A program made the position numbers and the translations under genes. This document shows, one piece after another, positions 7,635 through 16,659 of a stretch of DNA of 64,000 nt (its first letter is position 1; the number at the start of each line of letters is the position of its first letter). Below the pieces are notes generated by a model. It was given only the letters and a program-made list of their open reading frames with translations, had not been told where the DNA came from and searched no databases. The DNA is from Arthrobacter sp. Y81 (GTDB lineage Bacteria > Actinomycetota > Actinomycetes > Actinomycetales > Micrococcaceae). The stretch spans positions 1 through 64,000 of the forward strand of contig NZ_PJIL01000001.1 of NCBI RefSeq assembly GCF_002929335.1. The letters are read 5' to 3'.

Positions 7635-8858
7635 TTAGCCGTGCGCGCTGTCCGCCGGAGCAAGCTCCGCGTCCGCAGGTTCCGGGTCCTTGTTGTCCAG
7701 TTCCTGACCGGCCGAGTTCTTGGCTTCCAATTCCTGGGGGTCCGTTGTCCAGACCTGGATGATCGCCCACGCCACTGCGGCCAGGGGGACGGAAAGCACG
7801 GCGCCGACGATACCGGCCAGGATGGTCCCTGCGGTCAGGGCCAGCAGGATGACCAGGGCGTGCAACTGGAGGGACTTGCCCATCACCACGGGCTGCAGCA
7901 GGTTGCCTTCCAGCTGGTTGACGGCGATCACCACGATGATCACGATCAGCGCAACGACGGGTCCGCTGGCCACCAGGGCCACGAGCGCGGCCAGGATGCC
8001 GGCCACCGTGGCGCCAACGATCGGAACGAAGGCGCCGATGAAGACGATGATGGCCAGCGGTATGGCCAGCGGAACCTGCAGGATCAGCAGCGCCGAGCCG
8101 ATGGCCACGGTGTCCACCAGGGCAACAATGGCCGTGCCGCGAACGTAGTCACCCAGGACCTGGATGGTCCGGGTTCCGGACCGGCGAAGCTTCGCCTCGC
8201 GTGCGCCGGTGAACGGCCGCAGGAAGAAACTCCAGATGGCCGTGCCGTCCTTGAGGAAGAAGAACAGGATCACCACCATGAGGCTGGCGCCGGCCAGGAA
8301 CTCGGTGATGACGGAGAGCCCGGTGAGCGCTCCGGAGCGGACCTGGCTGCTGGCGGCGAATTCCACGATGGCTGCCCGGGCCTGTTCAATCTGCTCCCGG
8401 TCCACGGGGATGGGGCCGTTGAGGAGGAAGGACTGCAGCTCATCCAGCCCCGAGGATGCCTGGCTTGCCAGCTCGCTCCACTGGCTGCGGATGGACACCA
8501 CAATGACGGTGGTGACGCCGGCGAGTACCGCGAGCAGGGCCACGAAGGCCAGGCCCGTTGCCGCTGCACCGGGCAGGCCGCGCCGCTTCAGCACGTTGAC
8601 GAAGGGCGCGATCGCGGCCGCCAGGATCAGGGCGATCAGCACCGGGATAACCAGGAGCCTGATCTGGAGCAGGGCGAAGACTGACACCACAATAACGGTC
8701 AGGATCAGCAGGATCTGGGCGGAGCGGACGCCCACCCGGCCCAGGCTGTCCGCCCAGGGGTCTGGACGCTTGCCTTCCGCGGTGACTTCGACTGATCTGG
8801 CCAAGGGGTACTCCAATTTCGTCAGCGTGCAGAAAACGGGCAAGTCGGATGCGGCCAC
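7635..8858 (-). CDS. AI-2E family (PerM/UPF0118) membrane transporter
   Basis: This protein of up to 407 residues has about eight membrane helices. After a polar N-terminus come two helices (SAQILLILTVIVVSVFALLQ and LLVIPVLIALILAAAIAPFV), then a long extracytoplasmic loop around residues 115-165. A closing block has FIGAFVPIVGATVAGILAA and LEGNLLQPVVMGKSLQLHAL, the family hallmark. Members move autoinducer-2, ions or unknown solutes, so the name does not prove a quorum role. The start is uncertain: GTG at 8858, or TTG at 8804 with GGAG six bases upstream. The C-terminal 30 residues are acidic and variable. Confidence 0.85.
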   Translation of the reverse strand: MAASDLPVFCTLTKLEYPLARSVEVTAEGKRPDPWADSLGRVGVRSAQILLILTVIVVSVFALLQIRLLVIPVLIALILAAAIAPFVNVLKRRGLPGAAATGLAFVALLAVLAGVTTVIVVSIRSQWSELASQASSGLDELQSFLLNGPIPVDREQIEQARAAIVEFAASSQVRSGALTGLSVITEFLAGASLMVVILFFFLKDGTAIWSFFLRPFTGAREAKLRRSGTRTIQVLGDYVRGTAIVALVDTVAIGSALLILQVPLAIPLAIIVFIGAFVPIVGATVAGILAALVALVASGPVVALIVIIVVIAVNQLEGNLLQPVVMGKSLQLHALVILLALTAGTILAGIVGAVLSVPLAAVAWAIIQVWTTDPQELEAKNSAGQELDNKDPEPADAELAPADSAHG

Positions 8859-8898
8859 GGCCGGATGAAGAGCTCCCCCAAAGAGACAAGCCTACTGA

Positions 8899-8944
8899 TT
8901 TAGTGCGGTGCCCGCTGAAGGTTTAGTGCGGCGCCCGCTGAAGG
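8899..8944. repeat. Tandem 23-base repeat upstream of the AI-2E gene
   Basis: The unit TTTAGTGCGG(T/C)GCCCGCTGA plus AGG occurs twice without spacing (8899-8921 and 8922-8944), with one mismatch. The core CCGCACTAAA (complement) appears again before the aldehyde dehydrogenase gene near 12406-12421, so it may be a regulatory site rather than only a duplication. Confidence 0.6.
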
Positions 8945-8957
8945 GTGGCCGGACCGG

Positions 8958-9638
8958 CTACTCCCGGAGCCACTCGGCGCAGGAGTTCAGGTTCCGGTTG
9001 ACGCTGTCCACGGCGGCGCTTTCGTCGTGCGCCTCGATGGCCTCAACAAGCTTGCCGTGCCCTTCGTCGGGGAGCCCGTCGAAGCCGACGCGGCGCTGCT
9101 GCCGGAGCAGGTCAGCGTGGAACACGGCACCGAAGCTGACGTAGAGCTCGTGGAGCAGCGGGTTCCCGGTCGCGTGCGCCACCAGCACATGGAAGTCCCA
9201 GTCGGCTTGTGCCCAGGCCGCGTAGTCCTCGGACTTCCAGGCATCGCGGCGCTGGTCCAGCAGGGCCTTCATGGCGGTGATGTGGTCCGTTGTTGCATTG
9301 CGGGCGGCCAGCCGGGCGGCCTGTGTGTCCAGGCCCACCCGGACTTCGAGGATGTGCTCCTGGGTGTGGTCCTGGTACATGCGCTGCGCCGCGCCGGAGA
9401 TCTCGCTCGTGGCGCGGACGTAGGTGCCGTCGCCGCGGCGGACCTCCAGCATGCCGCCATGGGCCAGCGCCTTGATGGCCTCGCGCAGGGTGCCCCGGGA
9501 CACGCCCAGCGTGGCCATCAGCTCGGGCTCGGCCGGGATTTTCTGCTGCAGCGGCCATTCGCCGGAGTGGATCATCCGGCGGAGCTTGTCGGTGATTTCG
9601 TCGGCCAGTACAGGCCGGTTCGAAGTGGTGAGGGTCAT
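8958..9638 (-). CDS. GntR family transcriptional regulator, FadR/FCD type
   Basis: This 226-residue protein has an N-terminal winged helix (residues about 10-78, with IPAEPELMATLGVSRGTLREAI cut by the usual turn) and a helical FCD effector domain. The domain's metal and ligand residues lie in the DWDFHVLVAHATGNPLL region. It would bind DNA as a dimer and respond to a small acid. It overlaps the upstream MFS gene by four bases (ATGA), so the two form an operon. A palindrome before the MFS gene is its likely operator, implying autoregulation. Confidence 0.9.
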   Translation of the reverse strand: MTLTTSNRPVLADEITDKLRRMIHSGEWPLQQKIPAEPELMATLGVSRGTLREAIKALAHGGMLEVRRGDGTYVRATSEISGAAQRMYQDHTQEHILEVRVGLDTQAARLAARNATTDHITAMKALLDQRRDAWKSEDYAAWAQADWDFHVLVAHATGNPLLHELYVSFGAVFHADLLRQQRRVGFDGLPDEGHGKLVEAIEAHDESAAVDSVNRNLNSCAEWLRE

Positions 9639-10861
9639 GGCCGGGTCCTTGTCAGCAGGTGCGCCACGACGATCTGGGCCAGCGCGATGGCCAGCAGCAG
9701 GACCAGCGGTACCATCCAGCCGCCCGTGGCGCTGTGAAGCAGGCCCATGCCGAACGGACCCGCCGTGGCGAGCAGATACCCCACCGACTGCGCCAGCGTG
9801 GACATCGCGGTGGTTTCCGCCGTCGTGCGTCCGCTGCGGCTGATCATCACCATCACCAGCGGGAAAATACCCAGGCCGAAGCCCAGCAGCACGGCCGGGA
9901 CGGCAGCCAGCGTCGCAGGCAGCAGCATCAGGGCTGTGACGCCCAGGACCATGGTGACGCTGGCCAGGTAGAAGGCCGGCCGCAGCATCCGTGGCCGCGA
10001 TCCGATGGCGATCAGCACCATGCCCGCAGGAACGGAGACCAGCTGCATCAGCCCGAACATCAGGCCGCTGTCCGTCGCGGTCAGCCCCAGCGTGGTGAGC
10101 ATGTACGGGAACCAGCTCAGTACCGCGTAGGCGAGGAGTGCCTGAAGGGTGAAAATGGCGGTGAGCAGCGCGCCCTTGCGGGTCCGCAGGAGCGGCCAGG
10201 GGGAAATGTGGCTGCCCCGGCCGGGCGTGGCGTTCCGGTGTGCGTGAAGGGCGACCGGCAGGAAACCCAGGAAGGCAGCCACGGAGAGCAGGCCGATGGA
10301 GCCGAGGCCCGCCGACGCCGACCCCAGCGCCTGGGCCACCGGGACGACCATCACGGCAGTCACCGTGGCGCCGGTGGTCATGGTGACGGTATAGAGCGCC
10401 GTCATGAGGGAAGTGCGGTCCGCATAGTGTTCACGGATGAAGGACGGCATGGCCACGTTGCATACGGCTAGTCCGGACATTCCCGCCACGGTTCCGGCCA
10501 CCAGCATGCCGGTGGACGGGATGCCGCGGACCAGGAGGCCGGCGGCGAGCGTTCCCAGGGCCAGCAGGATGGCCTTCTCGACGCCCACCCGGCGCGTCAG
10601 CCAGGACGTGGCCGCGCCGGCAACCGCGAAACACAGCGTGGGGATGGAGGGGATCACGGCGGCAATGAAGGGCCCGTAGCCCAGGACTTCCTGGAGGTCG
10701 TGGAGGAGGGCGGAAGCCCCGGTGATACCGGCGCGGAGGTTGAGGCCAATGAGGACGACGGCAATGATTCCGAGGACGACGACGGCGCGTGGCCGGGCAG
10801 CGCTGACCCGTGCGGTTGGTGAGGTGTCAGTCCCGGGTGGTGCCGTCGTCGTGGTTGCCAT
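9635..10861 (-). CDS. MFS transporter, CynX/NimT-like
   Basis: This 408-residue protein has twelve predicted helices. It opens with a short polar N-terminus, then VVVLGIIAVVLIGLNLRAGIT and GPFIAAVIPSIPTLCFAVAG, the start pattern of the cyanate/2-nitroimidazole transporter subfamily. Loop motif SWLTRRVGVEKA fits the helix 2-3 loop. It is the first gene of an operon with the GntR regulator (4-base overlap), so it probably moves the ligand of that regulator or a related compound. Direction of transport and substrate are not evident. Confidence 0.87.
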   Translation of the reverse strand: MATTTTAPPGTDTSPTARVSAARPRAVVVLGIIAVVLIGLNLRAGITGASALLHDLQEVLGYGPFIAAVIPSIPTLCFAVAGAATSWLTRRVGVEKAILLALGTLAAGLLVRGIPSTGMLVAGTVAGMSGLAVCNVAMPSFIREHYADRTSLMTALYTVTMTTGATVTAVMVVPVAQALGSASAGLGSIGLLSVAAFLGFLPVALHAHRNATPGRGSHISPWPLLRTRKGALLTAIFTLQALLAYAVLSWFPYMLTTLGLTATDSGLMFGLMQLVSVPAGMVLIAIGSRPRMLRPAFYLASVTMVLGVTALMLLPATLAAVPAVLLGFGLGIFPLVMVMISRSGRTTAETTAMSTLAQSVGYLLATAGPFGMGLLHSATGGWMVPLVLLLAIALAQIVVAHLLTRTRP

Positions 10862-10865
10862 ACTT

Positions 10866-10894
10866 AAACATTAGACGTTAGACGTTTGATGTTT
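10866..10894. promoter_or_regulatory. Imperfect palindrome upstream of the MFS-GntR operon
   Basis: Outer arms AAACAT/ATGTTT enclose two direct TAGACGT units. The 29-base AT-rich block lies 5 bases from the MFS start codon and is the natural operator candidate for the co-transcribed FCD-type GntR protein. Confidence 0.55.
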
Positions 10895-10940
10895 GTAAAG
10901 ATGTGGCAAACATCTCCGGACGATTCAAGCGGCGGGGGGA

Positions 10941-12383
10941 CTACCCCTGCTGCCGCTGGCTCAGCCGCTGCACGGCCAGAGCCAGCCAGAGCTGCACGCG
11001 GTCCTGGGTCTGGGCGGGATCGTAGCCGGTCAGCTCGGTGATCTGCGCGAGCCGGTACCGGACGGTATTGCGGTGCAGGGTCAGTGCCTCGGCGACGGCG
11101 GCCACCGAGCCGTTGTTGTTCAGGTAGCTTTCCAGCGTGGTCATCAGCTCGGCCCCGTGCAGGGCGTCGAAGTTCCGCAGCGGGTTGAGGGACTCATTCG
11201 CCATGTCCGCGAGCGGCACGTCCTCGCTGGCCAGGAGCAGCGAGGTCAGGCTGAGCCGCTCGGGCTCGTTGACGGGCAGGCCGTGGCTTGCCGCGTCCCG
11301 GGCCTCGAAGTAGCTCCAGCGCAGCCCGTTGGGTTTGGTGTAGGCGCCGCCGATGCCGATCGTGGCGTGGATCCCGGCCTCGGCCAGGTGGTCGCTGAGG
11401 CTTTTGGCCAGCACGCTGGCGCCGCTGCCGTCGTCCTGGACCACGATGATCAGGTCCTTGCCGACGACGGCGGTCACCCCGTGCTCCAGCGGCCGCGGCA
11501 CCGAGGAACTCACCAGCTGCTTGGGGTGCGCCGCGGACTCGGCCAGGAGGACCACGTTCTTCCGGGTGCTGTTGACGCCGATGCCGGCCAGCCGCCGGGA
11601 CGCCTCGCTGGCCTCCAGGGTCCCGTGGATCACGTCCTCCAGCACCTGGCCGGACAGTGCCCGCTGGGCCTGCCGTTGCTTGACCATGTTGTTCAGCTCG
11701 ACGCTGATCAGGTTCTGCGCGTACCCCACGATGCCGGAATCCTCGAAAGGCTGCCGGATCCAGAGGGTGCACGCGTCGCGCCGGCCGGTGGGGATGGGGT
11801 AGGACGCCCAGGTGTCCGCCGTGGGTGGCGGGTTGCCGGGCACGCTGTTGTACAGCTGCGCCGTGAACTGGGTCAGGACAATGTCTGTGCGGAGCATCGA
11901 GCCCAGGTTCTTGAGCAGCTCGGACAGGCCGCCGCCGGTCAGCAGGGCACGGGCCAGGATCTGGTGGCCCGCAATGAGCCTTTCCAGCTTGGAGTAGTGG
12001 TCCGCGGACTGCGCGTCCGCCACCAGCTTGGTGATCGCAATGAACGGCGTCTCGTACGGGACCTCCACCACGGGAAGGCCCCAGCGGTTCGCCTCGGCAA
12101 TCAGTGCCGGCGGAACGGCGTCGTGCGTCAGTCCGATCCCGAACCCGATCCCCACCGCGCCGGCCCGCTGCACCTGCCGCACAAAGCGGCGCTGCTCCGG
12201 GGCGGACTTCAGCCGCATTCCTGTGGTGAGCACCAGCTCGCCGCCGTTGAGGAAACGCTGCGGGTCCTCCTGCTCGGTGACGGCAACCCACTGGATGTCC
12301 TGGTGCCACGTGGTCTCCGCCAGGCCGGATTTGGTGAGCTTGAGCGACTGTACGCCCAGCAGGGCGGCGAGGGAGATTGCCAT
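10941..12383 (-). CDS. PucR family transcriptional regulator
   Basis: This 480-residue protein has the N-terminal purine catabolism (PucR) domain starting MAISLAALLGVQSLKL. A GGDEF-like middle region follows, and the C-terminal helix-turn-helix is NNGSVAAVAEALTLHRNTVRYRLAQITELTG cut in the middle (about residues 420-455). It is divergent to the aldehyde dehydrogenase/GabT genes. PucR proteins commonly activate adjacent nitrogen or amino-acid catabolic genes, so it probably controls that operon. The ATG at 12383 starts the conserved domain directly. The effector is unknown; GABA or an aminoaldehyde would fit. Confidence 0.9.
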   Translation of the reverse strand: MAISLAALLGVQSLKLTKSGLAETTWHQDIQWVAVTEQEDPQRFLNGGELVLTTGMRLKSAPEQRRFVRQVQRAGAVGIGFGIGLTHDAVPPALIAEANRWGLPVVEVPYETPFIAITKLVADAQSADHYSKLERLIAGHQILARALLTGGGLSELLKNLGSMLRTDIVLTQFTAQLYNSVPGNPPPTADTWASYPIPTGRRDACTLWIRQPFEDSGIVGYAQNLISVELNNMVKQRQAQRALSGQVLEDVIHGTLEASEASRRLAGIGVNSTRKNVVLLAESAAHPKQLVSSSVPRPLEHGVTAVVGKDLIIVVQDDGSGASVLAKSLSDHLAEAGIHATIGIGGAYTKPNGLRWSYFEARDAASHGLPVNEPERLSLTSLLLASEDVPLADMANESLNPLRNFDALHGAELMTTLESYLNNNGSVAAVAEALTLHRNTVRYRLAQITELTGYDPAQTQDRVQLWLALAVQRLSQRQQG

Positions 12384-12550
12384 GAATTCAGGATAACCGG
12401 GCGCTGGTCAACCGCACTAAAGGGTTCCCGGGATGGTGTGCAGGTGGCTATTCCCTGAGTACGGGCCCTGGCATAGGCTCGTGAGCAGTCGCAACACTGC
12501 GCCGGTTGCAGGACTGGCTGCAGAAACCAGCATGAAAGAGGTTGTACACC

Positions 12551-13981
12551 GTGGTCCAAACCTTGCAGAACTTCATCAACGGCGAGTTCGTCACGCCCGC
12601 CGGCACCGGACTGCTGGACATCGTGAATCCCACGAACGGTGAAGTGGTGGCGAAGTCGCCCATCTCCGTCCAGGCCGACGTCGACGCCGCCATGACGGCC
12701 GCCAACGAGGCGTTCAAGACCTGGAAGCACGTCACCCCGGGCCAGCGCCAGCTGATGCTCCTCAAGCTTGCCGACGCCGTTGAGGCCAACAGCGACGAAC
12801 TCGTTGAGGCCCAGCACCGCAACACCGGCCAGGTCCGGTCCCTGATCGCCTCCGAGGAGGTTGCCGCCGGTGCCGACCAGCTCCGCTTCTTCGCCGGAGC
12901 CGCACGCATCATGGAGGGCAAGTCCGCCGGTGAGTACTTCGAAGGCCACACCTCCTACGTGCGCCGCGAACCGATCGGCGTCGTGGCCCAGGTTGCACCC
13001 TGGAACTACCCGTTCCTGATGGCCATCTGGAAGATCGGCCCCGCGCTCGCGGCAGGCAACACCGTGGTCCTCAAGCCTTCGGACACCACCCCGGAGTCCA
13101 CCCTGGTCCTGGCGAAGCTGGCCAAGGACATCTTCCCGGCGGGCGTTCTCAACGTTGTCCTGGGAACGGGTGAAACCGGCGCCATGATGGTGGAGCACAA
13201 GGTTCCCGGCCTCGTCTCGATCACCGGTTCGGTCCGTGCCGGCATCGCGGTGGCCTCCGGCGCCGCGAAGGGCCTCAAGCGCGCCCACCTGGAGCTCGGC
13301 GGCAAGGCCCCGGCCATCGTGTTCAAGGACGCCGACATCAAGAAGAGCGCGGCCGCCATCGCCGAATTCGCCTTCTTCAACGCCGGCCAGGACTGCACGG
13401 CCATCACCCGCGTGCTGGTCGAGGACTCGGTCCACGACGACGTCGTGGCAGCCATGGTGGAACACACCAAGACCCTGCACACGGGCTCGCAGAACGACGA
13501 AGACAACTACTTCGGCCCGCTCAACAACGTCAACCACTTCAACGCCGTGAACTCCGTGGTGGAGCACCTGCCCGAGAACTGCAAGATCGTGACGGGCGGC
13601 CACCGCGCGGGCGACAAGGGCTTCTTCTTCGAACCCACCATCATCACGGGCGCCAAGCAGACCGATGACGTCGTCCAGAAGGAGACCTTCGGGCCGGTCA
13701 TCACCGTCCAGAGGTTCAACACCGAGGCCGAGGCAGTGGAGCTGGCCAACGACGTCGAGTACGCCCTCGCGTCCAGCGTCTGGACCACCGACCACGGCAC
13801 GGCCATGCGCGTCAGCCGCGACCTGGACTTTGGCGCGGTGTGGATCAACACCCACATCCTGCTGACCGCCGAAATGCCGCACGGCGGCTTCAAGCAGTCC
13901 GGCTACGGCAAGGACCTCTCCATGTACGGCGTCGAGGACTACACGCGCATCAAGCACGTGATGAGTGCGCTCGACGCATAA
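12551..13981 (+). CDS. Gamma-aminobutyraldehyde dehydrogenase (aldehyde dehydrogenase family)
   Basis: This 476-residue NAD-dependent dehydrogenase has the catalytic Cys282 in NAGQDCTAITR and the base Glu248 in LELGGKAPA. The cofactor segments VAPWNYPFLMA and TGSVRAGIAVASG are also present. The closing block MPHGGFKQSGYGKDLS and overall sequence resemble PatD/PuuC-type aminoaldehyde dehydrogenases, which oxidise 4-aminobutanal to GABA in putrescine breakdown. GTG at 12551 follows AAAGAGG at proper spacing. GabT follows after 53 bases and would use the GABA product. Family membership is certain; the substrate is inferred. Confidence 0.88.
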   Translation: MVQTLQNFINGEFVTPAGTGLLDIVNPTNGEVVAKSPISVQADVDAAMTAANEAFKTWKHVTPGQRQLMLLKLADAVEANSDELVEAQHRNTGQVRSLIASEEVAAGADQLRFFAGAARIMEGKSAGEYFEGHTSYVRREPIGVVAQVAPWNYPFLMAIWKIGPALAAGNTVVLKPSDTTPESTLVLAKLAKDIFPAGVLNVVLGTGETGAMMVEHKVPGLVSITGSVRAGIAVASGAAKGLKRAHLELGGKAPAIVFKDADIKKSAAAIAEFAFFNAGQDCTAITRVLVEDSVHDDVVAAMVEHTKTLHTGSQNDEDNYFGPLNNVNHFNAVNSVVEHLPENCKIVTGGHRAGDKGFFFEPTIITGAKQTDDVVQKETFGPVITVQRFNTEAEAVELANDVEYALASSVWTTDHGTAMRVSRDLDFGAVWINTHILLTAEMPHGGFKQSGYGKDLSMYGVEDYTRIKHVMSALDA

Positions 13982-14034
13982 TCCAGCTTCCTGACCTTTA
14001 CGCCTCATCCCCAGCTTTCAAGAAAGGCTTCTCC

Positions 14035-15390
14035 ATGACCACCACCGCCCATGACATCACCTACCGTCTCGAGCAGAAGCGCCGCGTTCAGGCGGACTTC
14101 CCGGGACCCAAGTCCGTTGCGCTGACCGAACGCCGCAAGGCTGTCGTGGCAGCCGGCGTCGCCTCCAGTGTCCCCGTCTTTGTTGCGGACGCCGACGGCG
14201 GCATCATCCACGACGTCGACGGCAACTCCTTCATCGACCTGGGCTCCGGCATCGCCGTGACCAGCGTGGGCGCGTCTGATCCCGCCGTTGTGGGTGCCGT
14301 GAAGGAAGCCGTGGAGCACTTCACCCACACCTGCTTCATGGTCACCCCGTACGAAGGCTACGTGGCTGTCGCCGAGCAGCTGAACCGCCTGACCCCGGGC
14401 GACCACGAAAAGCGTACGGTGCTGTTCAACTCCGGTGCCGAAGCCGTGGAAAACGCCGTCAAGGTGGCCCGCCTCGCCACCGGCCGTGACGCCGTCGTCG
14501 CGTTCGACCACGCCTACCACGGACGCACCAACCTGACCATGGCGCTGACCGCGAAGGCCATGCCGTACAAGACCAACTTCGGCCCGTTCGCGCCCGAGGT
14601 CTACCGCATGCCCATGAGCTACCCGTTCCGCGAGGAAAACCCCTCGATCACCGGTGCCGAGGCCGCCAAGCGGGCCATCACCATGATCGAAAAGCAGATC
14701 GGCGGCGAATCCGTTGCAGCGATCATCATCGAGCCGATCCAGGGCGAGGGCGGCTTCATCGTCCCGGCCGACGGCTTCCTGCCGGCACTGGCCGCCTGGG
14801 CCAAGGAGAAGGGCATTGTCTTCATCGCTGACGAGGTCCAGTCCGGCTTCTGCCGCACCGGCGAATGGTTTGCCGTGAACCACGAAGGCGTTGTCCCGGA
14901 CATCATCACCATGGCCAAGGGCATCGCCGGTGGCATGCCGCTGTCCGCGATCACCGGCCGTGCGGACCTGCTCGACGCCGTCCACCCGGGCGGACTGGGC
15001 GGCACCTACGGCGGCAACCCGGTTGCCTGCGCCGCGGCACTCGCGTCCATCGGCTCCATGGAGCAGTACGACCTCAACGCCCGCGCCAAGCACATCGAGG
15101 AACTGGCCACCGGCCGGCTCCGCGAACTGGCCTCCGAGGTATCGGTCATCGGCGACATCCGCGGCCGCGGCGCCATGCTGGCGATCGAACTGGTGCAGGC
15201 CGGATCCAAGGAACCGAACCCGGAACTGACCAAGGCTGTTGCCGCCGCCTGCCTCAAGGAAGGCGTCATCATCCTCACCTGCGGCACCTACGGCAACGTC
15301 ATCCGCCTGCTGCCGCCGCTGGTCATCAGCGACGAACTGCTGCTGGATGGCCTCGGGGTGCTGGCCGCCGCCATCAAGGCGCAGGCCTGA
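14035..15390 (+). CDS. gabT: 4-aminobutyrate--2-oxoglutarate transaminase
   Basis: This 451-residue class III PLP aminotransferase carries the Schiff-base Lys295 in ITMAKGIAGGMPLSAI and the PLP-ring Asp266 in FIADEVQSGFCRTG. It also has VLFNSGAEAVENAVK and FDHAYHGRTN. The N-terminal block KRRVQADFPGPKS is typical of actinobacterial GabT. It moves the amino group of GABA to 2-oxoglutarate, giving succinate semialdehyde. The ATG follows AAGAAAGG. No succinate semialdehyde dehydrogenase is adjacent, so that step must be encoded elsewhere or done by one of the nearby aldehyde dehydrogenases. Confidence 0.93.
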   Translation: MTTTAHDITYRLEQKRRVQADFPGPKSVALTERRKAVVAAGVASSVPVFVADADGGIIHDVDGNSFIDLGSGIAVTSVGASDPAVVGAVKEAVEHFTHTCFMVTPYEGYVAVAEQLNRLTPGDHEKRTVLFNSGAEAVENAVKVARLATGRDAVVAFDHAYHGRTNLTMALTAKAMPYKTNFGPFAPEVYRMPMSYPFREENPSITGAEAAKRAITMIEKQIGGESVAAIIIEPIQGEGGFIVPADGFLPALAAWAKEKGIVFIADEVQSGFCRTGEWFAVNHEGVVPDIITMAKGIAGGMPLSAITGRADLLDAVHPGGLGGTYGGNPVACAAALASIGSMEQYDLNARAKHIEELATGRLRELASEVSVIGDIRGRGAMLAIELVQAGSKEPNPELTKAVAAACLKEGVIILTCGTYGNVIRLLPPLVISDELLLDGLGVLAAAIKAQA

Positions 15391-15705
15391 CCACGACGCC
15401 TCAAAAAGACCCGGGGCCCGCACCAGGGCCCCACCCACTGGGACTCCGCCCGGATGCCTGACCCAGGCTGCCGGGAGCCAACCGAAGAGCCGCGGACCGA
15501 CCGTCCGCGGCTCTTCTGTGCGTGCGCTGCTTTGGCTATCCCCGGGCCCCCGATTCGGGCCCGTTTCGGGCCAAATGTCTCCCCTGAATTGGGCCCTTGT
15601 GGGCTAGAGTCAGCACTACCACTGCAGGAACGCAGACCGGCCGACGTCGCCCGGGAACCCCGAGCGCGGCTGGATTCTGCCCCAGACCCAAAAAGGGGTT
15701 CACCC
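15391..15705. other. 315-base spacer between gabT and the universal stress gene
   Basis: I see no gene here. It holds the gabT hairpin (15484-15516), a GGGCC-rich stretch around 15541-15595, and TAGAGT at 15605-15610, which could be a -10 box for the stress gene about 95 bases further on. No convincing -35 is visible. Confidence 0.5.
15484..15516 (+). terminator. Hairpin after gabT
   Basis: Perfect 14-base arms (GAAGAGCCGCGGAC and complement) around CGACC, 94 bases after the gabT stop. A short TGTG follows rather than a T-run. Confidence 0.75.
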
Positions 15706-16569
15706 ATGCGATACGTAGTTGGCTACACACCAAACGAACGCGGCGCCGACGCCGTAGCCCTGGCGTCCGCGATGGCCCGGGCGCAGGGCGCCCAGCTAGA
15801 CCTCGTCTACGTGGTGAAGAAGGGCGTCCCGCATGCGGCGCAGGATGCCGGCGGCGGCCATGTCGGCGCCGGCGAGCAGGCGGTGCTGGACGCACAGCGT
15901 GAAGGGCTGGCACTGGTTCCCGAGGACGTCAGCGTGGAGTTCCACGTGCGCCACGCCGAGTCGTTCGCTGCGGGGCTGATCGAGGCTGCCGTCGAGTACC
16001 AAGCGGGACTGATCGTGGTGGGTGCGGCGAGCAGCGGCCTCTTCAAGCGCCACACGGTGGGCAGCGTGGCCAACGCCCTCCTGCACGCTTCCCCGGTTCC
16101 GGTGGCGCTGGCTCCCCGCGGTTACCGCCGCACGGAGGCCGTCACCCGGCTGACGCTCGCCGTCGGCCAGCGGGTGGGCGCGGACGCCGCGATCGACGTT
16201 GCCATCGGGGCCGCGCAACGCCGGGGTGTGCCGCTGCGCATGGTCTCCCTGGTGGAGCTCGACGCGGAAGGTGACAGCGGCGAAGTGGTCAACGCGGCGC
16301 ACATCCACGCCAATACTGTGCTCACCGAGGCGTCGCGCCGGCTCCCGGAGGGCCATAACGTGAGCGTGGAAGTGGCGCACGGCCGCACCATCGAGGAGTG
16401 CATCGACGACCTCGAATGGGACGACGGCGAGATCCTGATCGTGGGTTCGTCGCGCCTGGCCGAGAAAAACAAGCTGTTCATCGGCAGCACGGCCAACAAG
16501 GTGCTGCGTGCCTTGCCCGTGCCGATGGTGGTCATCCCGCGCGAATACGAGCGCCTCGACAGCCCCTGA
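15706..16569 (+). CDS. Universal stress protein with two UspA domains
   Basis: This 287-residue protein has two tandem Usp domains. The first (about 1-138) ends in IVVGAASSGLFKRHTVGSVA-type ATP-binding residues and the second (about 143-285) in ILIVGSSRLAEKNKLFIGST. Both follow the G-x2-G-x9-G-S/T nucleotide-binding pattern reasonably well. MRYVVGYTPNERGADA opens the first domain, and AAAAAGGGG lies before the ATG. Such proteins respond to starvation, hypoxia or oxidative stress in the cytoplasm. It is separated from gabT by a terminator and faces rarD across a large palindrome. Confidence 0.88.
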   Translation: MRYVVGYTPNERGADAVALASAMARAQGAQLDLVYVVKKGVPHAAQDAGGGHVGAGEQAVLDAQREGLALVPEDVSVEFHVRHAESFAAGLIEAAVEYQAGLIVVGAASSGLFKRHTVGSVANALLHASPVPVALAPRGYRRTEAVTRLTLAVGQRVGADAAIDVAIGAAQRRGVPLRMVSLVELDAEGDSGEVVNAAHIHANTVLTEASRRLPEGHNVSVEVAHGRTIEECIDDLEWDDGEILIVGSSRLAEKNKLFIGSTANKVLRALPVPMVVIPREYERLDSP

Positions 16570-16581
16570 GGCCTAACTGAC

Positions 16582-16646
16582 AGCGCGAACGGGCAGATAA
16601 TGACCCCAAAAAGCGAAAAACAGGTCATTATCTGCCCGTTCGCGCT
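16582..16646. repeat. Palindromic repeat family B, copy 2
   Basis: Perfect 24-base arms (starting AGCGCGAACGGGCAGATAAT) surround a 17-base A-rich loop. It lies between the convergent stress gene and rarD. It shares GCGCGAACGGGCAG and ATGAC with the copy at 6586-6648. Confidence 0.85.
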
Positions 16647-16659
16647 TGGTGGGTGGGGC

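Noticed and set aside
12209..14008. 599-residue minus-strand frame opposite the aminoaldehyde dehydrogenase
   Set aside because: No recognisable domain, and it covers a clear dehydrogenase gene on the other strand.
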